Of a stretch of DNA of 64,000 nt, positions 54,047 through 63,189 are shown piece by piece. Position 1 is the first letter of the stretch, and the number at the start of each line of letters is the position of its first letter. The DNA is from Methanosarcinaceae archaeon. GTDB lineage: Archaea; Halobacteriota; Methanosarcinia; Methanosarcinales; Methanosarcinaceae. Position numbers and translations under genes: made by a program. A model generated the notes under the pieces. It was not told the origin of the DNA. It ran no database searches and saw nothing but the letters and a program-made list of their open reading frames with translations. The DNA is taken from NCBI GenBank assembly GCA_030611265.1, contig JAUWQD010000002.1:1-64000 (forward strand), written 5' to 3'.

Positions 54047-54829
54047 ATGAACAAAAAATTAGTTATCCCAGGTCAATTTTTATCAAGTAATGTGAAAAAT
54101 GCAGGATCGGGGACATACATTGACGATGGAAAGGTATATTCACTTTTATACGGAATATTGAATGACAAGAAACGGATCAATGTTCTGCCTTTTTCAGGAA
54201 AATACATCCCTTCCAGAAACGATCTTGTGATCGGGACTGTGATAGTGGTAACCCCTTCGAACTGGATATTTGAACTCGGTTCAGCGTTTGATGGATTGCT
54301 TCATGTATCTGAATTCCCAAGAAGAATAGAATCAGCGCAAATGAAAGGTGTCATGAGCGTAGGTGATTCTGCTATAATTCGTATAAAGGATGTAAATCCG
54401 GCAATGAAAGTTGAAATTACCATGCGTGAGAGGGGACTGCGAGTCATTAAAGAAGGCAGGGTAATCGAGATTATGTCAACAAAAGTGCCAAGACTTATCG
54501 GGCACAGTGGATCTATGATCTCAATGTTAAAGAAGGAAACTAATTGCGAGATATTTGTCGGACAAAATGGCAGGGTCTGGATCAACGGTAAAGACAATGA
54601 CATGGATCGTCTTGGTAAGGCGATTGATCTGATCTCAAGCAATTCAAATGCTTCCGGATTAACTGATATGGTTTATAAGTTTTTAAAAAGTGAAAGCGAT
54701 GTCGAAGATGACGTGGATACAAACACAGTTTCAGAAGATGTTGAAGATATACAGACAGATGATGTAGAAGAAGTGTCTGAAGATACATCTAGAAAAATCG
54801 ACATGTTGCTGGACCCTGAAGATGAATAA
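54047..54829 (+). CDS. rrp4: Exosome subunit Rrp4
   Basis: A 260-residue cap protein of the archaeal exosome, with S1 (about 65-135, IFELGSAFDGLLHVSEFPR) and KH domains (about 140-205, VPRLIGHSGSMISMLKKET). Residues after about 210 are an acidic tail (SEDVEDIQTDDVEEVSED). The cap binds RNA and feeds it to the Rrp41/Rrp42 ring. Confidence 0.94.
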   Translation: MNKKLVIPGQFLSSNVKNAGSGTYIDDGKVYSLLYGILNDKKRINVLPFSGKYIPSRNDLVIGTVIVVTPSNWIFELGSAFDGLLHVSEFPRRIESAQMKGVMSVGDSAIIRIKDVNPAMKVEITMRERGLRVIKEGRVIEIMSTKVPRLIGHSGSMISMLKKETNCEIFVGQNGRVWINGKDNDMDRLGKAIDLISSNSNASGLTDMVYKFLKSESDVEDDVDTNTVSEDVEDIQTDDVEEVSEDTSRKIDMLLDPEDE

Positions 54830-54907
54830 TTGATCTCATCGGGGTTAGAAGAGATAGATAAGAATGAGAGAAACAAGATAAGTTTAATTTAATTTGGAGA
54901 ATAGATT

Positions 54908-55891
54908 ATGAGTAAACCAGAGAAATTTTTCGACGAAAACGGTTTGCGTCTTGATGGAAGACGTGTCGATGAGATCAGACCAATGAAAATTGAAGTAGGA
55001 GTTCTTTCAAGGGCTGATGGTTCCTGTTATCTCGAATGGGGTAACAATAAAGTATTGGCAGGCGTTTTTGGACCAAGGGAATTACATCCTCGCAGGATGC
55101 AGCGTCCTGATACTGCAATTGTAAGATATAGATATAATATGGCTGCGTTCTCAGTAGAGGACAGGATCCGTCCCGGTCCAAACAGGCGGTCTACTGAGAT
55201 CTCAAAGGTGAGTCGAGAGGCGTTTGAACCTGTTATTCTAACACATTTATACCCAAGTGCTGTGATCGATGTCTTTACTGAAGTGCTTCAGGCAGATGCC
55301 GGAACAAGAACTGCTGCTATCAATGCAGCTACTATTGCACTTGCAGATGCAGGAATTCCAATGAAAGGACTTGTATCGGCATGTGCAGTCGGTAAAGTTG
55401 ATGGTAAACTTGTGCTTGATCTGGGCAAAGATGAGGATAATTACGGTGATGCGGATCTTCCTGTTGCAATGACACAGGATGGAGATGTGACATTGATCCA
55501 GATGGATGGAAATCTCACACAGGATGAGTTCAAAGAAGCGATGGAACTGGTAAAAGTAGGATGCAAACAAATCCTTGATATCCAACGCGAAGCACTCAAA
55601 AGTAAGTTCGATCAATTCGATACTGAAGAGATAGAAGAAGAAACTGTGGTCGAAGCACCGAAATCTGAAGTTGAGATCGATGAGACAGTTGAAGTTGAAA
55701 CTGAAGTTGTTGTGACCGAAGAAGAGGAAGTTGTTGAAACCGAAGAAGAGGAAGTTGTCGATACCGAAGAAGAGGAAGTTGTCGATACCGAAGAAGTCGA
55801 GGAAGAGGTCACAGCAGATGATGAGAACGACGAAGAACCTGACAAAAATACTGATGATGAAGATGTAGAGGAAGGTGAGACAAATGAGTGA
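54908..55891 (+). CDS. rrp41: Exosome catalytic subunit Rrp41 with long acidic tail
   Basis: The RNase PH-type catalytic subunit of the exosome, a 3'-5' phosphorolytic RNase. Core about 1-240: [37 protein letters not shown] (phosphate and RNA binding), [21 protein letters not shown], and active-site aspartates in [19 protein letters not shown]. After about 240 an 85-residue acidic tail follows, encoded in part by three 24-base tandem units; the family usually ends near 245. The tail is unlikely to be catalytic. Confidence 0.95.
   Translation: MSKPEKFFDENGLRLDGRRVDEIRPMKIEVGVLSRADGSCYLEWGNNKVLAGVFGPRELHPRRMQRPDTAIVRYRYNMAAFSVEDRIRPGPNRRSTEISKVSREAFEPVILTHLYPSAVIDVFTEVLQADAGTRTAAINAATIALADAGIPMKGLVSACAVGKVDGKLVLDLGKDEDNYGDADLPVAMTQDGDVTLIQMDGNLTQDEFKEAMELVKVGCKQILDIQREALKSKFDQFDTEEIEEETVVEAPKSEVEIDETVEVETEVVVTEEEEVVETEEEEVVDTEEEEVVDTEEVEEEVTADDENDEEPDKNTDDEDVEEGETNE
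55715..55800 (+). repeat. 24-base tandem repeat in the Rrp41 tail
   Basis: Three full units and part of a fourth, each starting ACCGAAGAAGAGGAAG and ending GTCGAT or GTTGAA, encode TEEEEVVD/E repeats. The last two full units are identical. Length variation between strains is likely. Confidence 0.85.
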
Positions 55892-56663
55892 AGTGATGTC
55901 AAAACTCAAGAAAGATTATGTATATAATCTGATGCTCAAAGGTCAGCGCGAAGATGGTCGCGCATTTGACGAAATGCGGGCTATCACAGTTGAGACCAAT
56001 GTTATCGACAAAGCTGAAGGGTCTGCCAAAGTACAATATGGTGACACACAGGTTTTAGTTGGTGTAAAACTTCAACTCGGCACTCCGTTCCCGGATTCAC
56101 CGGATGTTGGTGTAATTATTACCAGTCTTGAGTTGAACCCAATTGCATCACCTACCTTTGAATCAGGACCTCCTCGAGAAAATGCTATCGAGATGGCTCG
56201 TGTGACGGACCGTGGGATCAGAGAATCAGGCGCAATTGATTTAACTAAGTTGTGTATTACGAAAGGAGAGAAAGTCTGGATGATATTCATAGATGTGCAT
56301 GTGCTAAATGATGGCGGCAATATTCTCGATGCTGCATCTCTTGGTGCAATTGCTGCACTTATGACTGCAAAGGTTCCGGCTGAACGTAATGGCGTAGGCG
56401 AAGATTTCATGATACCTGTTCGTGAAATGCCAGTGGGTATTTCAGTGGTTGATATAGGCGGAGAGCTAATAGTCGACCCCGGACGCAATGAAGAGGCTGT
56501 CTGTGATACTAAGATTTCGATCACATCCAATCAGGACGGTTCGATATGCGCTATGCAAAAGAGCGGTGAAGGTGCATTGTCAGAAAAACAGGTGCTAAAA
56601 GCAGTCACTCTTGCATGTGAAAAAGCTGCAAAAGTACGAGAGAACTACCTCTTAAAAATATAA
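55884..56663 (+). CDS. rrp42: Exosome subunit Rrp42
   Basis: A 259-residue RNase PH-like but catalytically inactive ring partner of Rrp41. ATG 55884 is taken (GGAAGGTGA upstream), giving an overlap of 8 bases with rrp41. Marks: [62 protein letters not shown]. Confidence 0.94.
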   Translation: MSEVMSKLKKDYVYNLMLKGQREDGRAFDEMRAITVETNVIDKAEGSAKVQYGDTQVLVGVKLQLGTPFPDSPDVGVIITSLELNPIASPTFESGPPRENAIEMARVTDRGIRESGAIDLTKLCITKGEKVWMIFIDVHVLNDGGNILDAASLGAIAALMTAKVPAERNGVGEDFMIPVREMPVGISVVDIGGELIVDPGRNEEAVCDTKISITSNQDGSICAMQKSGEGALSEKQVLKAVTLACEKAAKVRENYLLKI

Positions 56664-56697
56664 ATGATTTGATCCACAATTAAAGGAGATATTATTC

Positions 56698-56988
56698 ATG
56701 GCAAAAAAATTTACACGAAAAGGACGCGTGTCCAGATCAGCAGGGCGGTTTGGTACACGTTACGGTAGAAGAGACCGAAAATTGATCGCGGATATTGAAG
56801 ATCGAATGAAGATGCCGCACACTTGTTCAAATTGTGCACGTCCGACTGTTAAAAGAGTTGGTACTGGAATATGGAAATGTACCAAATGTGGATACACCTT
56901 TGCAGGTGGAACATATTTACCAACCACAACTGTTGGCCAGACTGTTATGCGTACTGTTAAAAAAGCCACAGAACAGGTAGTAGAGTAG
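56698..56988 (+). CDS. rpl37ae: Ribosomal protein L37Ae
   Basis: A 96-residue zinc-ribbon ribosomal protein: [29 protein letters not shown] has both CxxC pairs. It follows AAAGGAG. Standard place after rrp42. Confidence 0.95.
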   Translation: MAKKFTRKGRVSRSAGRFGTRYGRRDRKLIADIEDRMKMPHTCSNCARPTVKRVGTGIWKCTKCGYTFAGGTYLPTTTVGQTVMRTVKKATEQVVE

Positions 56989-56994
56989 GTAATT

Positions 56995-57132
56995 ATGGGT
57001 TACAAATGCACTCGATGCAAACGAGATGTCGAGATAGATTATGAGTACACCGGAATTCGATGTCCATATTGTGGACATCGTATCATCGTAAAAGAGCGAC
57101 CGACCTCTATAAAAACTGTCAAGGCAGAGTAA
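56995..57132 (+). CDS. rpoP: RNA polymerase subunit P (Rpo12)
   Basis: A 45-residue zinc-binding RNA polymerase subunit, short enough to be missed by length cut-offs: [14 protein letters not shown], then [18 protein letters not shown]. Two CxxC pairs bind zinc. It lies 6 bases after the L37Ae gene and 5 before the Brix gene. Confidence 0.95.
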   Translation: MGYKCTRCKRDVEIDYEYTGIRCPYCGHRIIVKERPTSIKTVKAE

Positions 57133-57137
57133 GAAGT

Positions 57138-57602
57138 ATGTTAATTACTTCTTCTCGCAAACCATCCAATAGAACTCGCACTTTGTGCAAATACTTAGCT
57201 ACCTTTTTTAATTGCGAGTACGTAAACCGGGGAAAAATGGGCATGGGCGAGGTGTTACACCTTGCACATGACGACCCCCTCTTAATTGTGGGGGAATTCC
57301 ACGGAAATCCCGGAAGTCTTGCGATATATGATGGCAATGGTCTTTGTTTGCTGTCAATTCACATGACAGTTTCCGATCCTGAAAATTTAAAATTCTCAAA
57401 ATTAAAGTTAATTGAACCTGTTATTGTAGGAACAGGTAAACTTGTCGATGCAATGATCAGTAGTCTTTCACTGCAACGTGCAAACAATTCATCCAATCCA
57501 CGTTGTATCATAGTTGATAATGAAATGATAGATTTCATTGATTCCGGCAATCTTCTTTTCAAACTAAAGGTAAAAAGTCTCAAACTGGATTTTCTGGAGT
57601 GA
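57138..57602 (+). CDS. Brix domain ribosome-biogenesis protein
   Basis: A 154-residue Brix/Imp4-like protein: MLITSSRKPSNRTRTLCKYLATFF, then VLHLAHDDPLLIVGEFHGNPGSLAIYD. ATG 57138 sits 5 bases after rpoP. Archaeal members are single-domain and are thought to bind pre-rRNA. Confidence 0.88.
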   Translation: MLITSSRKPSNRTRTLCKYLATFFNCEYVNRGKMGMGEVLHLAHDDPLLIVGEFHGNPGSLAIYDGNGLCLLSIHMTVSDPENLKFSKLKLIEPVIVGTGKLVDAMISSLSLQRANNSSNPRCIIVDNEMIDFIDSGNLLFKLKVKSLKLDFLE

Positions 57603-57606
57603 GTGA

Positions 57607-57867
57607 GTGAAGTTCAAGGCAGAATTTGTTTTTGAAACGGATGATGCATATTCCATATACGAAGCAATTTTGCCGGAACTGGAAACACCTGTGTCTGACA
57701 GATCAATTATTGAAATGTCGTACACAGATTCAAATCTCGTTCTGACTGTTGAAACAGAAGATGTGGTATCTATGCGTTCAACCTTGAATACATGGTTGCG
57801 TTTGATACAGGTCGCATATGAAGTCTCTAAGACCACAGATAATGCAGCTGTTTTGAACGAGGAATAG
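57607..57867 (+). CDS. KEOPS complex subunit Pcc1
   Basis: An 86-residue Pcc1 homologue: FKAEFVFETDDAYSIYEAILPELE and RSTLNTWLRLIQVAYEVS. GTG start just after the Brix stop. KEOPS makes the t6A modification of tRNAs; Pcc1 is the dimerisation subunit. Confidence 0.88.
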   Translation: MKFKAEFVFETDDAYSIYEAILPELETPVSDRSIIEMSYTDSNLVLTVETEDVVSMRSTLNTWLRLIQVAYEVSKTTDNAAVLNEE

Positions 57868-57894
57868 GATTACGTCTCTTTTTTGTGCTTGCAT

Positions 57895-58015
57895 ATAATT
57901 TATAGAATTATATACTCCGAGTGAATCCGACCGTAAAAATGGATTTTCTCGGAGTATATATTTAATTATATAGTACGAGTAAATCCGACCATAAGGGAGG
58001 ATTTTCTCGGTCCTT
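57895..58015 (+). repeat. Hairpin element, tandem copies C and D
   Basis: Two family members in the Pcc1-prefoldin spacer. Copy C (57911-57958) has a perfect 11 bp outer stem TATACTCCGAG/CTCGGAGTATA, 2x2 loop, inner stem AATCC/GGATT and 12-base loop GACCGTAAAAAT. Copy D (57976-58009) has CGAG/CTCG, AATCC/GGATT and GACCATAAGGGA. Against copy A the inner stem changes from AATTC/GAATT to AATCC/GGATT on both sides, that is, with base-pairing kept. Each copy follows a TATA-like run. Confidence 0.75.
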
Positions 58016-58068
58016 CATAGAAACATTAAAATCCCTTTAGTGATTATTGAGGCTCTAGGTGAAACCAC

Positions 58069-58422
58069 ATGAGTAACGAATTACCCCCTCAGATACAGAA
58101 CCAGTTGGCACAACTGCAGCAAGTTCAGCAGCAAGCACAGGCTCTTGCAGCACAGAAAGGTCAGATGGACAACATTAAAAAAGAGTCCGAAATGGCACTT
58201 GAAGAACTTGGACAACTCTCAGGCGATGCTGTTATTTACAGGGCTGTTGGAGAATTACAGATACAGTCCACCAAAGAAGAAACAATTACAAAGTTAACTG
58301 AAAAGAACGAAACTTTGTCATTGAGACTTCAATCTATCAGCAAACAGGAAGAACGTATCGCAAAACGTTTTACACAACTTCAGGAACAACTTGAGCAGTC
58401 AATGGGTACTCAGGCACAATAA
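58069..58422 (+). CDS. pfdB: Prefoldin beta subunit
   Basis: A 117-residue coiled-coil chaperone subunit: ELPPQIQNQLAQLQQVQQQAQAL at the start and IQSTKEETITKLTEKNETLSLRLQSISKQEERI near the end, with the beta hairpins between. It passes unfolded proteins to the thermosome. It lies after two hairpin elements that might be in its leader. Confidence 0.93.
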   Translation: MSNELPPQIQNQLAQLQQVQQQAQALAAQKGQMDNIKKESEMALEELGQLSGDAVIYRAVGELQIQSTKEETITKLTEKNETLSLRLQSISKQEERIAKRFTQLQEQLEQSMGTQAQ

Positions 58423-58501
58423 GGTGCTTGACATCTATTACTATAAACGTCAATTGAAGTAACCTTCATTGCTGTTGCTTTTTAGACGTTCAGAGGTACC
58501 A

Positions 58502-59467
58502 ATGCAAGTTGATGAAGTTGAATTTTATAACAAACTTCTGGATTATCACAACATTTTATTTTTATGTCACCGTAATGCTGATCCGGATGCTGTTAGTAGT
58601 GCATTTGCATTATCTGAAGCTATTGGCGGTACTGTAGGTCTTGTCGATGGAAGCAATAGGGTTGCATCTCTTTTGATCGACAGACTGGAAATTAACGTGG
58701 TAGATAATCCAAATCCTTCAGATTATGGATTTACTGTTGTGGTAGACACTTCCACAAGTGCACAGTTAAATGACATACAATTATCGGATTATTGTGTAAT
58801 TGACCATCATGTAACTACAGCCCTTACGGAAAATGCGAATTTTTACCTTCATTGTGATGCATCATCCACAGCTGAAATCGTATTTGACGTATTACGACAC
58901 ATGGAAGCGCCAATTATGCGGCGGACAGCACTTAGCCTTATGACAGGGATCATAACCGATACCGGTCATTTCAAGCACGCTAATCCATCCACTTTCAGGA
59001 CAATGGCAGACATCATAGAAGTGAGTGGTGTTGAATATCCTGAAGTATTGGAATTGATGGCTGCAACCCCGCAGGATATCTCCATGCGTATCGCAATGCT
59101 CAAATCTGCCACACGCGCACAGATAGAGCGCGTTAATGATTGGTTGGTAGTGTCATCTAATATCAGTTCTTTTGGAGGGTCGGCATCATCAATGCTCATT
59201 AATATTGGTGCAGATGTCGCACTTGTCGGCACATCCCGTGATGGAACCATACGAGTAAGTGGACGTGCAAAACGTGATGCTGTAAGTGCAGGAGTAAATC
59301 TTGGACAGATCATGGAAGATGTCAGCCAAAACTATCAAGGCACAGGCGGCGGACATGCAGGTGCTGCCGGAATAGATGTTGTCGCGGATATGGATACTAT
59401 TCTTTTTGAGTGCAAGACACGTGTATGCGACATCTTAAAAAATAAAAAAAATCCGTCGATTTTATAA
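58502..59467 (+). CDS. DHH/DHHA1 phosphoesterase
   Basis: A 321-residue DHH-family phosphoesterase (RecJ-like/nanoRNase type). ATG 58502 follows GAGGT. Motifs: HRNADPDAVSSAFAL (first metal ligands), VVVDTSTS, CVIDHHVTT (DHH), TGIITDTGHF; DHHA1 end GTGGGHAGAAGID. Likely degrades short oligonucleotides or cyclic dinucleotide products; place after the superoperon supports RNA turnover. Confidence 0.9.
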   Translation: MQVDEVEFYNKLLDYHNILFLCHRNADPDAVSSAFALSEAIGGTVGLVDGSNRVASLLIDRLEINVVDNPNPSDYGFTVVVDTSTSAQLNDIQLSDYCVIDHHVTTALTENANFYLHCDASSTAEIVFDVLRHMEAPIMRRTALSLMTGIITDTGHFKHANPSTFRTMADIIEVSGVEYPEVLELMAATPQDISMRIAMLKSATRAQIERVNDWLVVSSNISSFGGSASSMLINIGADVALVGTSRDGTIRVSGRAKRDAVSAGVNLGQIMEDVSQNYQGTGGGHAGAAGIDVVADMDTILFECKTRVCDILKNKKNPSIL

Positions 59468-59590
59468 GTCTTGATGATTATTTTTCTGTGTGTTAACCAT
59501 TAGTGACATCACTGCAATGAACAGCTGTATACTAATTGCAAATTTACAATTACAATTATAACTATAATTCCAATTAAAGAGGTAAATTAT

Positions 59591-60895
59591 ATGATAGAGT
59601 ACTGGAACCCACAGATCGAACGAATGCCTGTTGATGAATTGAAAGAATTGCAGGAACAGAAGTTAAAGGAACTTGTACATTATGTTTATCAGCATTCACC
59701 ATTTTACAGAAAGAAGTTTGATGATGCAGGTGTAAAACCGGAAGATATCAAGACACTTGATGATGTCAAAAAACTGCCTTTCACATACAAACAGGATCTG
59801 AGGGATACATACCCGACAGGTATGTTCTGTGTACCCAATGAACAGCTTGTGCGTTTTCATGTATCGTCCGGCACAACAGGCAAACCAACGATTGTCGGAT
59901 ATACGAAAAACGATATTGACCAGTGGTCATTATCTCTCGCGCGAGCACTGACATCAATTGGCGTGGGACGTGGTGATGTTTTGCAGATCAGTTATGGATA
60001 TGGTCTTTTCACAGGCGGTCTTGGAATGCATTATGGTGCGGAAGAGGCAGGTGCCACAGTGCTGCCAACAAGTGCGGGCAATACCGAGAAACAACTCGAA
60101 CTGATGCAGGATCTTGGTACGACCGTACTTGCATGCACGCCATCATACATGTTGTTCATGAATGAGGCTGCAAAGCAAGCAGGCATTAGCATTAAAGACG
60201 ATACAAAATTGCGTGTAGGTGTTCTTGGTGCCGAACCTTGGTCTGAAGAGATGCGTACAAGAATTGAAGAATCAAGCGGTATTAAGGCTTATGACATATT
60301 CGGGACTTCCGAACTTAGTGGACCACTATTTACGGAATGCACGTATCAGGATGGAATACATATCTGGGCAGACCAATTCTTGGTTGAGATCATTGATCCA
60401 AAGACGGGTAAGCCACTACCTGATGGTGAACAAGGGGAACTCGTTATTACGACACTTGTAAAAAAGGCGCTTCCGCTTATCAGGTATAAGATCGGCGACC
60501 TTACCGTAAAGACCAGTGAAATATGCAAGTGTGGGCGCACACATCCACGTATTATGCGGGTTTTGGGACGTGTTGACGATATGCTCATCATACGTGGCAT
60601 CAATGTATTCCCTGGTCAGATAGAGTCGGTTCTTATGAACATACCGGAAGTTGGAGAGCACTTCATGATCATTGTTGATCGTGTGAATGAACTGGATACA
60701 ATGAAAGTTCAGATCGAAATGACAGATGCTGCATTTAGCGATAAGGTAAATGACATCATGTCACTTGAGAAAAAGGTAGCATCTTCCCTAAAAAGCGTGT
60801 TGAACCTTGCCGTTAAGGTAGAACTGGTTGAGAATGGGTCTCTACCAAGGTCAATGGGCAAATCAAAGAAGGTTATTGATAATAGAAAAATATAA
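59591..60895 (+). CDS. paaK: Phenylacetate-CoA ligase family protein
   Basis: A 434-residue AMP-forming acid-CoA ligase: RFHVSSGTTGKPTIVGYT (P-loop), DIFGTSELSGP, and RVDDMLIIRGINVFPGQIE near the C-terminus. It activates aryl acids such as phenylacetate with ATP and CoA. In methanogens it probably works with indolepyruvate-type oxidoreductases in aromatic amino acid turnover. An ACT-domain gene follows at 63 bases, a pairing that recurs in archaea. Confidence 0.9.
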   Translation: MIEYWNPQIERMPVDELKELQEQKLKELVHYVYQHSPFYRKKFDDAGVKPEDIKTLDDVKKLPFTYKQDLRDTYPTGMFCVPNEQLVRFHVSSGTTGKPTIVGYTKNDIDQWSLSLARALTSIGVGRGDVLQISYGYGLFTGGLGMHYGAEEAGATVLPTSAGNTEKQLELMQDLGTTVLACTPSYMLFMNEAAKQAGISIKDDTKLRVGVLGAEPWSEEMRTRIEESSGIKAYDIFGTSELSGPLFTECTYQDGIHIWADQFLVEIIDPKTGKPLPDGEQGELVITTLVKKALPLIRYKIGDLTVKTSEICKCGRTHPRIMRVLGRVDDMLIIRGINVFPGQIESVLMNIPEVGEHFMIIVDRVNELDTMKVQIEMTDAAFSDKVNDIMSLEKKVASSLKSVLNLAVKVELVENGSLPRSMGKSKKVIDNRKI

Positions 60896-60957
60896 CCATA
60901 TTAAGTTTAAATCTAAATTAAAACTTAAAACCAAATCAATAAACAAGGGGTAGTTAA

Positions 60958-61395
60958 ATGGAAGATAAGATCATCAAGCAGATATCATTGTTTTCAGAGA
61001 ATAGATCCGGCAAACTTGCGAGTATTGCTTCCAATCTTAAGAATGCTGATGTGAACATACGTGCATTCACGATTGCAGAAGCAGGTGATTTTGGGATTGT
61101 GAGGATGGTTGTGGATAAAACTGATGTGGCACACAGTGTGCTGCATGATGCAGGTTTTACGGTGTCTGAAACAAACGTGCTTGGTATCGAAATGGATGAT
61201 GTGCCAGGTAGTTTATCAGTCATTGCAGAAGTTTTAGGCGAGCACAATATCAACATCGATTATGCGTACGCTTTTGTCACAAAGTCAGAGGTGGCATTGC
61301 TGATCGTACGGGTCGATGATATCAAGTCCGCTTTGAAAGTTTTGTCAAATTCAAATATCAATCTTATTGATATGAGCGATATTGAGGCAATCTGA
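60958..61395 (+). CDS. Double ACT-domain protein
   Basis: A 145-residue protein with two ACT domains: IKQISLFSENRSGKLASIASNLKNADVNIRAF and, near residue 75, IEMDDVPGSLSVIAEVLGEHNINIDY. ACT domains bind amino acids and regulate partner enzymes. It is paired with the paaK gene, so a role in sensing aromatic amino acids for that ligase is a fair inference. Confidence 0.88.
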   Translation: MEDKIIKQISLFSENRSGKLASIASNLKNADVNIRAFTIAEAGDFGIVRMVVDKTDVAHSVLHDAGFTVSETNVLGIEMDDVPGSLSVIAEVLGEHNINIDYAYAFVTKSEVALLIVRVDDIKSALKVLSNSNINLIDMSDIEAI

Positions 61396-61830
61396 TCTAA
61401 TGCTTTACTCGCCTGGTCTTCTGGAATTTTAACTTCATAAATCTCCACAACCTTTAATTTGACATCAAACTCTTCCATAAAGTACACACTTGCGCCATCC
61501 ACACCAGAATTTATCCAATCTTTATAGTTATCATCATCCCACCAACGGCTATAATAATCCCTATACTCCTGATCCGCCACCGCAAAGATATCCAGAAGTA
61601 AGTAACCTCCTCCGGCGGCGTCTCATGGGATGGTTCCGTACATGCCGATCAGTTCTGGAGACATTATTCATTTGGCAATGTCAAGGACAGGAAATTCAGT
61701 GAGAATAAGCACAAACTATAATCGGCCTTGTGAGGAAATTCTCCCTCCGGTCGAATTAAAACTCGCACTATATATTTATAAGATACATACTATGACAAAA
61801 TTATTAAATCTGTAATCCTTGTCACTACCA
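61396..61830. other. Gap with a minus-strand gene scrap and hairpin copy E
   Basis: On the minus strand, from ATG 61580, a frame reads ADQEYRDYYSRWWDDDNYKDWI, then SVYFMEEFDVKLKVVEIYEV, before running antisense into the ACT gene. This recalls the opening of the mature part of archaeal secreted zinc metalloproteases, so it may be a truncated relic; confidence is low. Copy E of the hairpin element lies at 61732-61766, also pointing leftward, with its TATA-like run at about 61766-61782. Confidence 0.4.
61732..61785 (-). repeat. Hairpin element, copy E (inverted)
   Basis: Read on the minus strand: TATA-like TTATAAATATATAG, then GCGAG, a four-base left bulge, inner stem AATTC/GAATT and the same 11-base loop GACCGGAGGGA as copy A, then CTC. 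It is the closest relative of copy A, 61.5 kb away, including the TATA-like flank. Confidence 0.75.
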
Positions 61831-62874
61831 ATGAAACTTGGCAACATATTATTTTCGGCCAGACTGATTGGTGCGATTATCATTCTCTGGTTAATAGATG
61901 TTGAGCAACTGGCACTTATCCTGCACTCCATAAATCCCGATTTCATACTATTTGCATTTTTGCTGGAACTTTCAGGGTTTCTTATATGGACCCTAAAATG
62001 GAAACATCTTGTTGACAAAATTGAACATATCAAGTTCACAACCCTGTTTATGGGGCTGCTGGCCGGAAATTGCATGAGTACAAATGTGCTTCGCGCAAGA
62101 ACCCTTGGTGGGTTTGGACGGGTATTTTTTCTTAAAAATGTCTCGCAGAATACCAGACATTCAAACTGGTATGCCACTATTGCCATGGACCAGACCACCA
62201 ATAATTTTGTATTTGCCCCACTTATAATATTTTCCTTGCTTTTTGGATTCCTGTTTTTGAACATCCCTGGGTGGCTGTCGGTATTGATGGAAATTATAGT
62301 CCTTATCCTGTTTTCTTCGGCACTTGCTGCATACCTGTCAAGGCAAAAGATCAAAAGATCGTCCATTATCAATTTCTGCCAGTTGAACCTGCAACGGATA
62401 TACAATTTTACCCCAATCAAATTTATCAGAAACCGATTTGGCTCATACCATCTATTTGAAGAGATCGTTATCCACAACCTTACGGAATTCAAAAAAACCT
62501 ACACTTCAATTCTGAAGGATAAACAGACCCTTGCAAAGGATGTGAGCCTCGCAGTCCTCATGTACTCATTCATTTATTCCAAATCATACGTCCTCTTTCA
62601 CAGTACCGGATATGACATTTCCATCCTCCAGCTTGTGGTATCCCTGTCCCTTATATTCTGGATTATCTCTGTGGTTCCTGTTCCGGGAGGACTTGGATTT
62701 AAAGAAATTGTGATGATAGGCATGTATACCATGGTGGGAGTTCCTATCAATATTGCTGCCATTGTTTCTGTAATTGACAGAATTATTTATTTGTTCTTTG
62801 TGAGTGTCGTCTCATATTCTGCCATTGGCATTATGCGGATATTCCATATAAACCAGAAGCAATACAGGATATAG
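61831..62874 (+). CDS. Flippase-like integral membrane protein (UPF0104/LPG synthase TM family)
   Basis: About 347 residues with eight or so membrane helices, of the lysylphosphatidylglycerol-synthase transmembrane family. Family marks: LLAGNCMSTNVLRARTLGGFGRVFFLKN and WIISVVPVPGGLGFKEIVMIGMYTMVGVP. ATG 61831 is taken; an in-frame TTG at 61819 is possible and neither has a strong ribosome site. It likely acts in lipid or lipid-linked sugar handling at the cell membrane; the substrate is unknown. Confidence 0.8.
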   Translation: MKLGNILFSARLIGAIIILWLIDVEQLALILHSINPDFILFAFLLELSGFLIWTLKWKHLVDKIEHIKFTTLFMGLLAGNCMSTNVLRARTLGGFGRVFFLKNVSQNTRHSNWYATIAMDQTTNNFVFAPLIIFSLLFGFLFLNIPGWLSVLMEIIVLILFSSALAAYLSRQKIKRSSIINFCQLNLQRIYNFTPIKFIRNRFGSYHLFEEIVIHNLTEFKKTYTSILKDKQTLAKDVSLAVLMYSFIYSKSYVLFHSTGYDISILQLVVSLSLIFWIISVVPVPGGLGFKEIVMIGMYTMVGVPINIAAIVSVIDRIIYLFFVSVVSYSAIGIMRIFHINQKQYRI

Positions 62875-63189
62875 ATATTATTTTATGATGGATGAGTGAG
62901 CTTTGTAGTGTTATAGGTGGTTTATTGGATATGGTGACGCGCAAACAAACCGGAAACGGCTCTTGCATGAAGCGGCACACCATCAAAACAGGAAAAGGTA
63001 TAAGAGAGAGTTCACCCGTATAAGCATCACTAACTTTTAAGCAGTAAATTAATCTTAACTTTTTTATAGTATATATTTAAGTTTTGTTTTTATCCCTTAA
63101 TTGTTTTTAATATATCTTAAAGATATGAATCTGAAAGAGCATTTGAGCAATTAAGTAGCTTTTTCAAACAAAATATGGAAAGTCTAACT
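62875..63189. promoter_or_regulatory. Leader of the DEAD-box helicase gene
   Basis: A T-rich stretch after the flippase stop is followed by a TATA-like run (63064-63079). If that is the promoter, the helicase mRNA has a leader of about 80-90 bases. In cold-adapted methanogens a long leader controls the deaD helicase; whether this one does is not shown. No gene is supported in the gap. Confidence 0.45.

Noticed and set aside
55247-55909. Minus-strand frame opposite rrp41
   Set aside because: Its phenylalanine- and aspartate-rich translation is the antisense of the acidic repeat; no ribosome site or homology.
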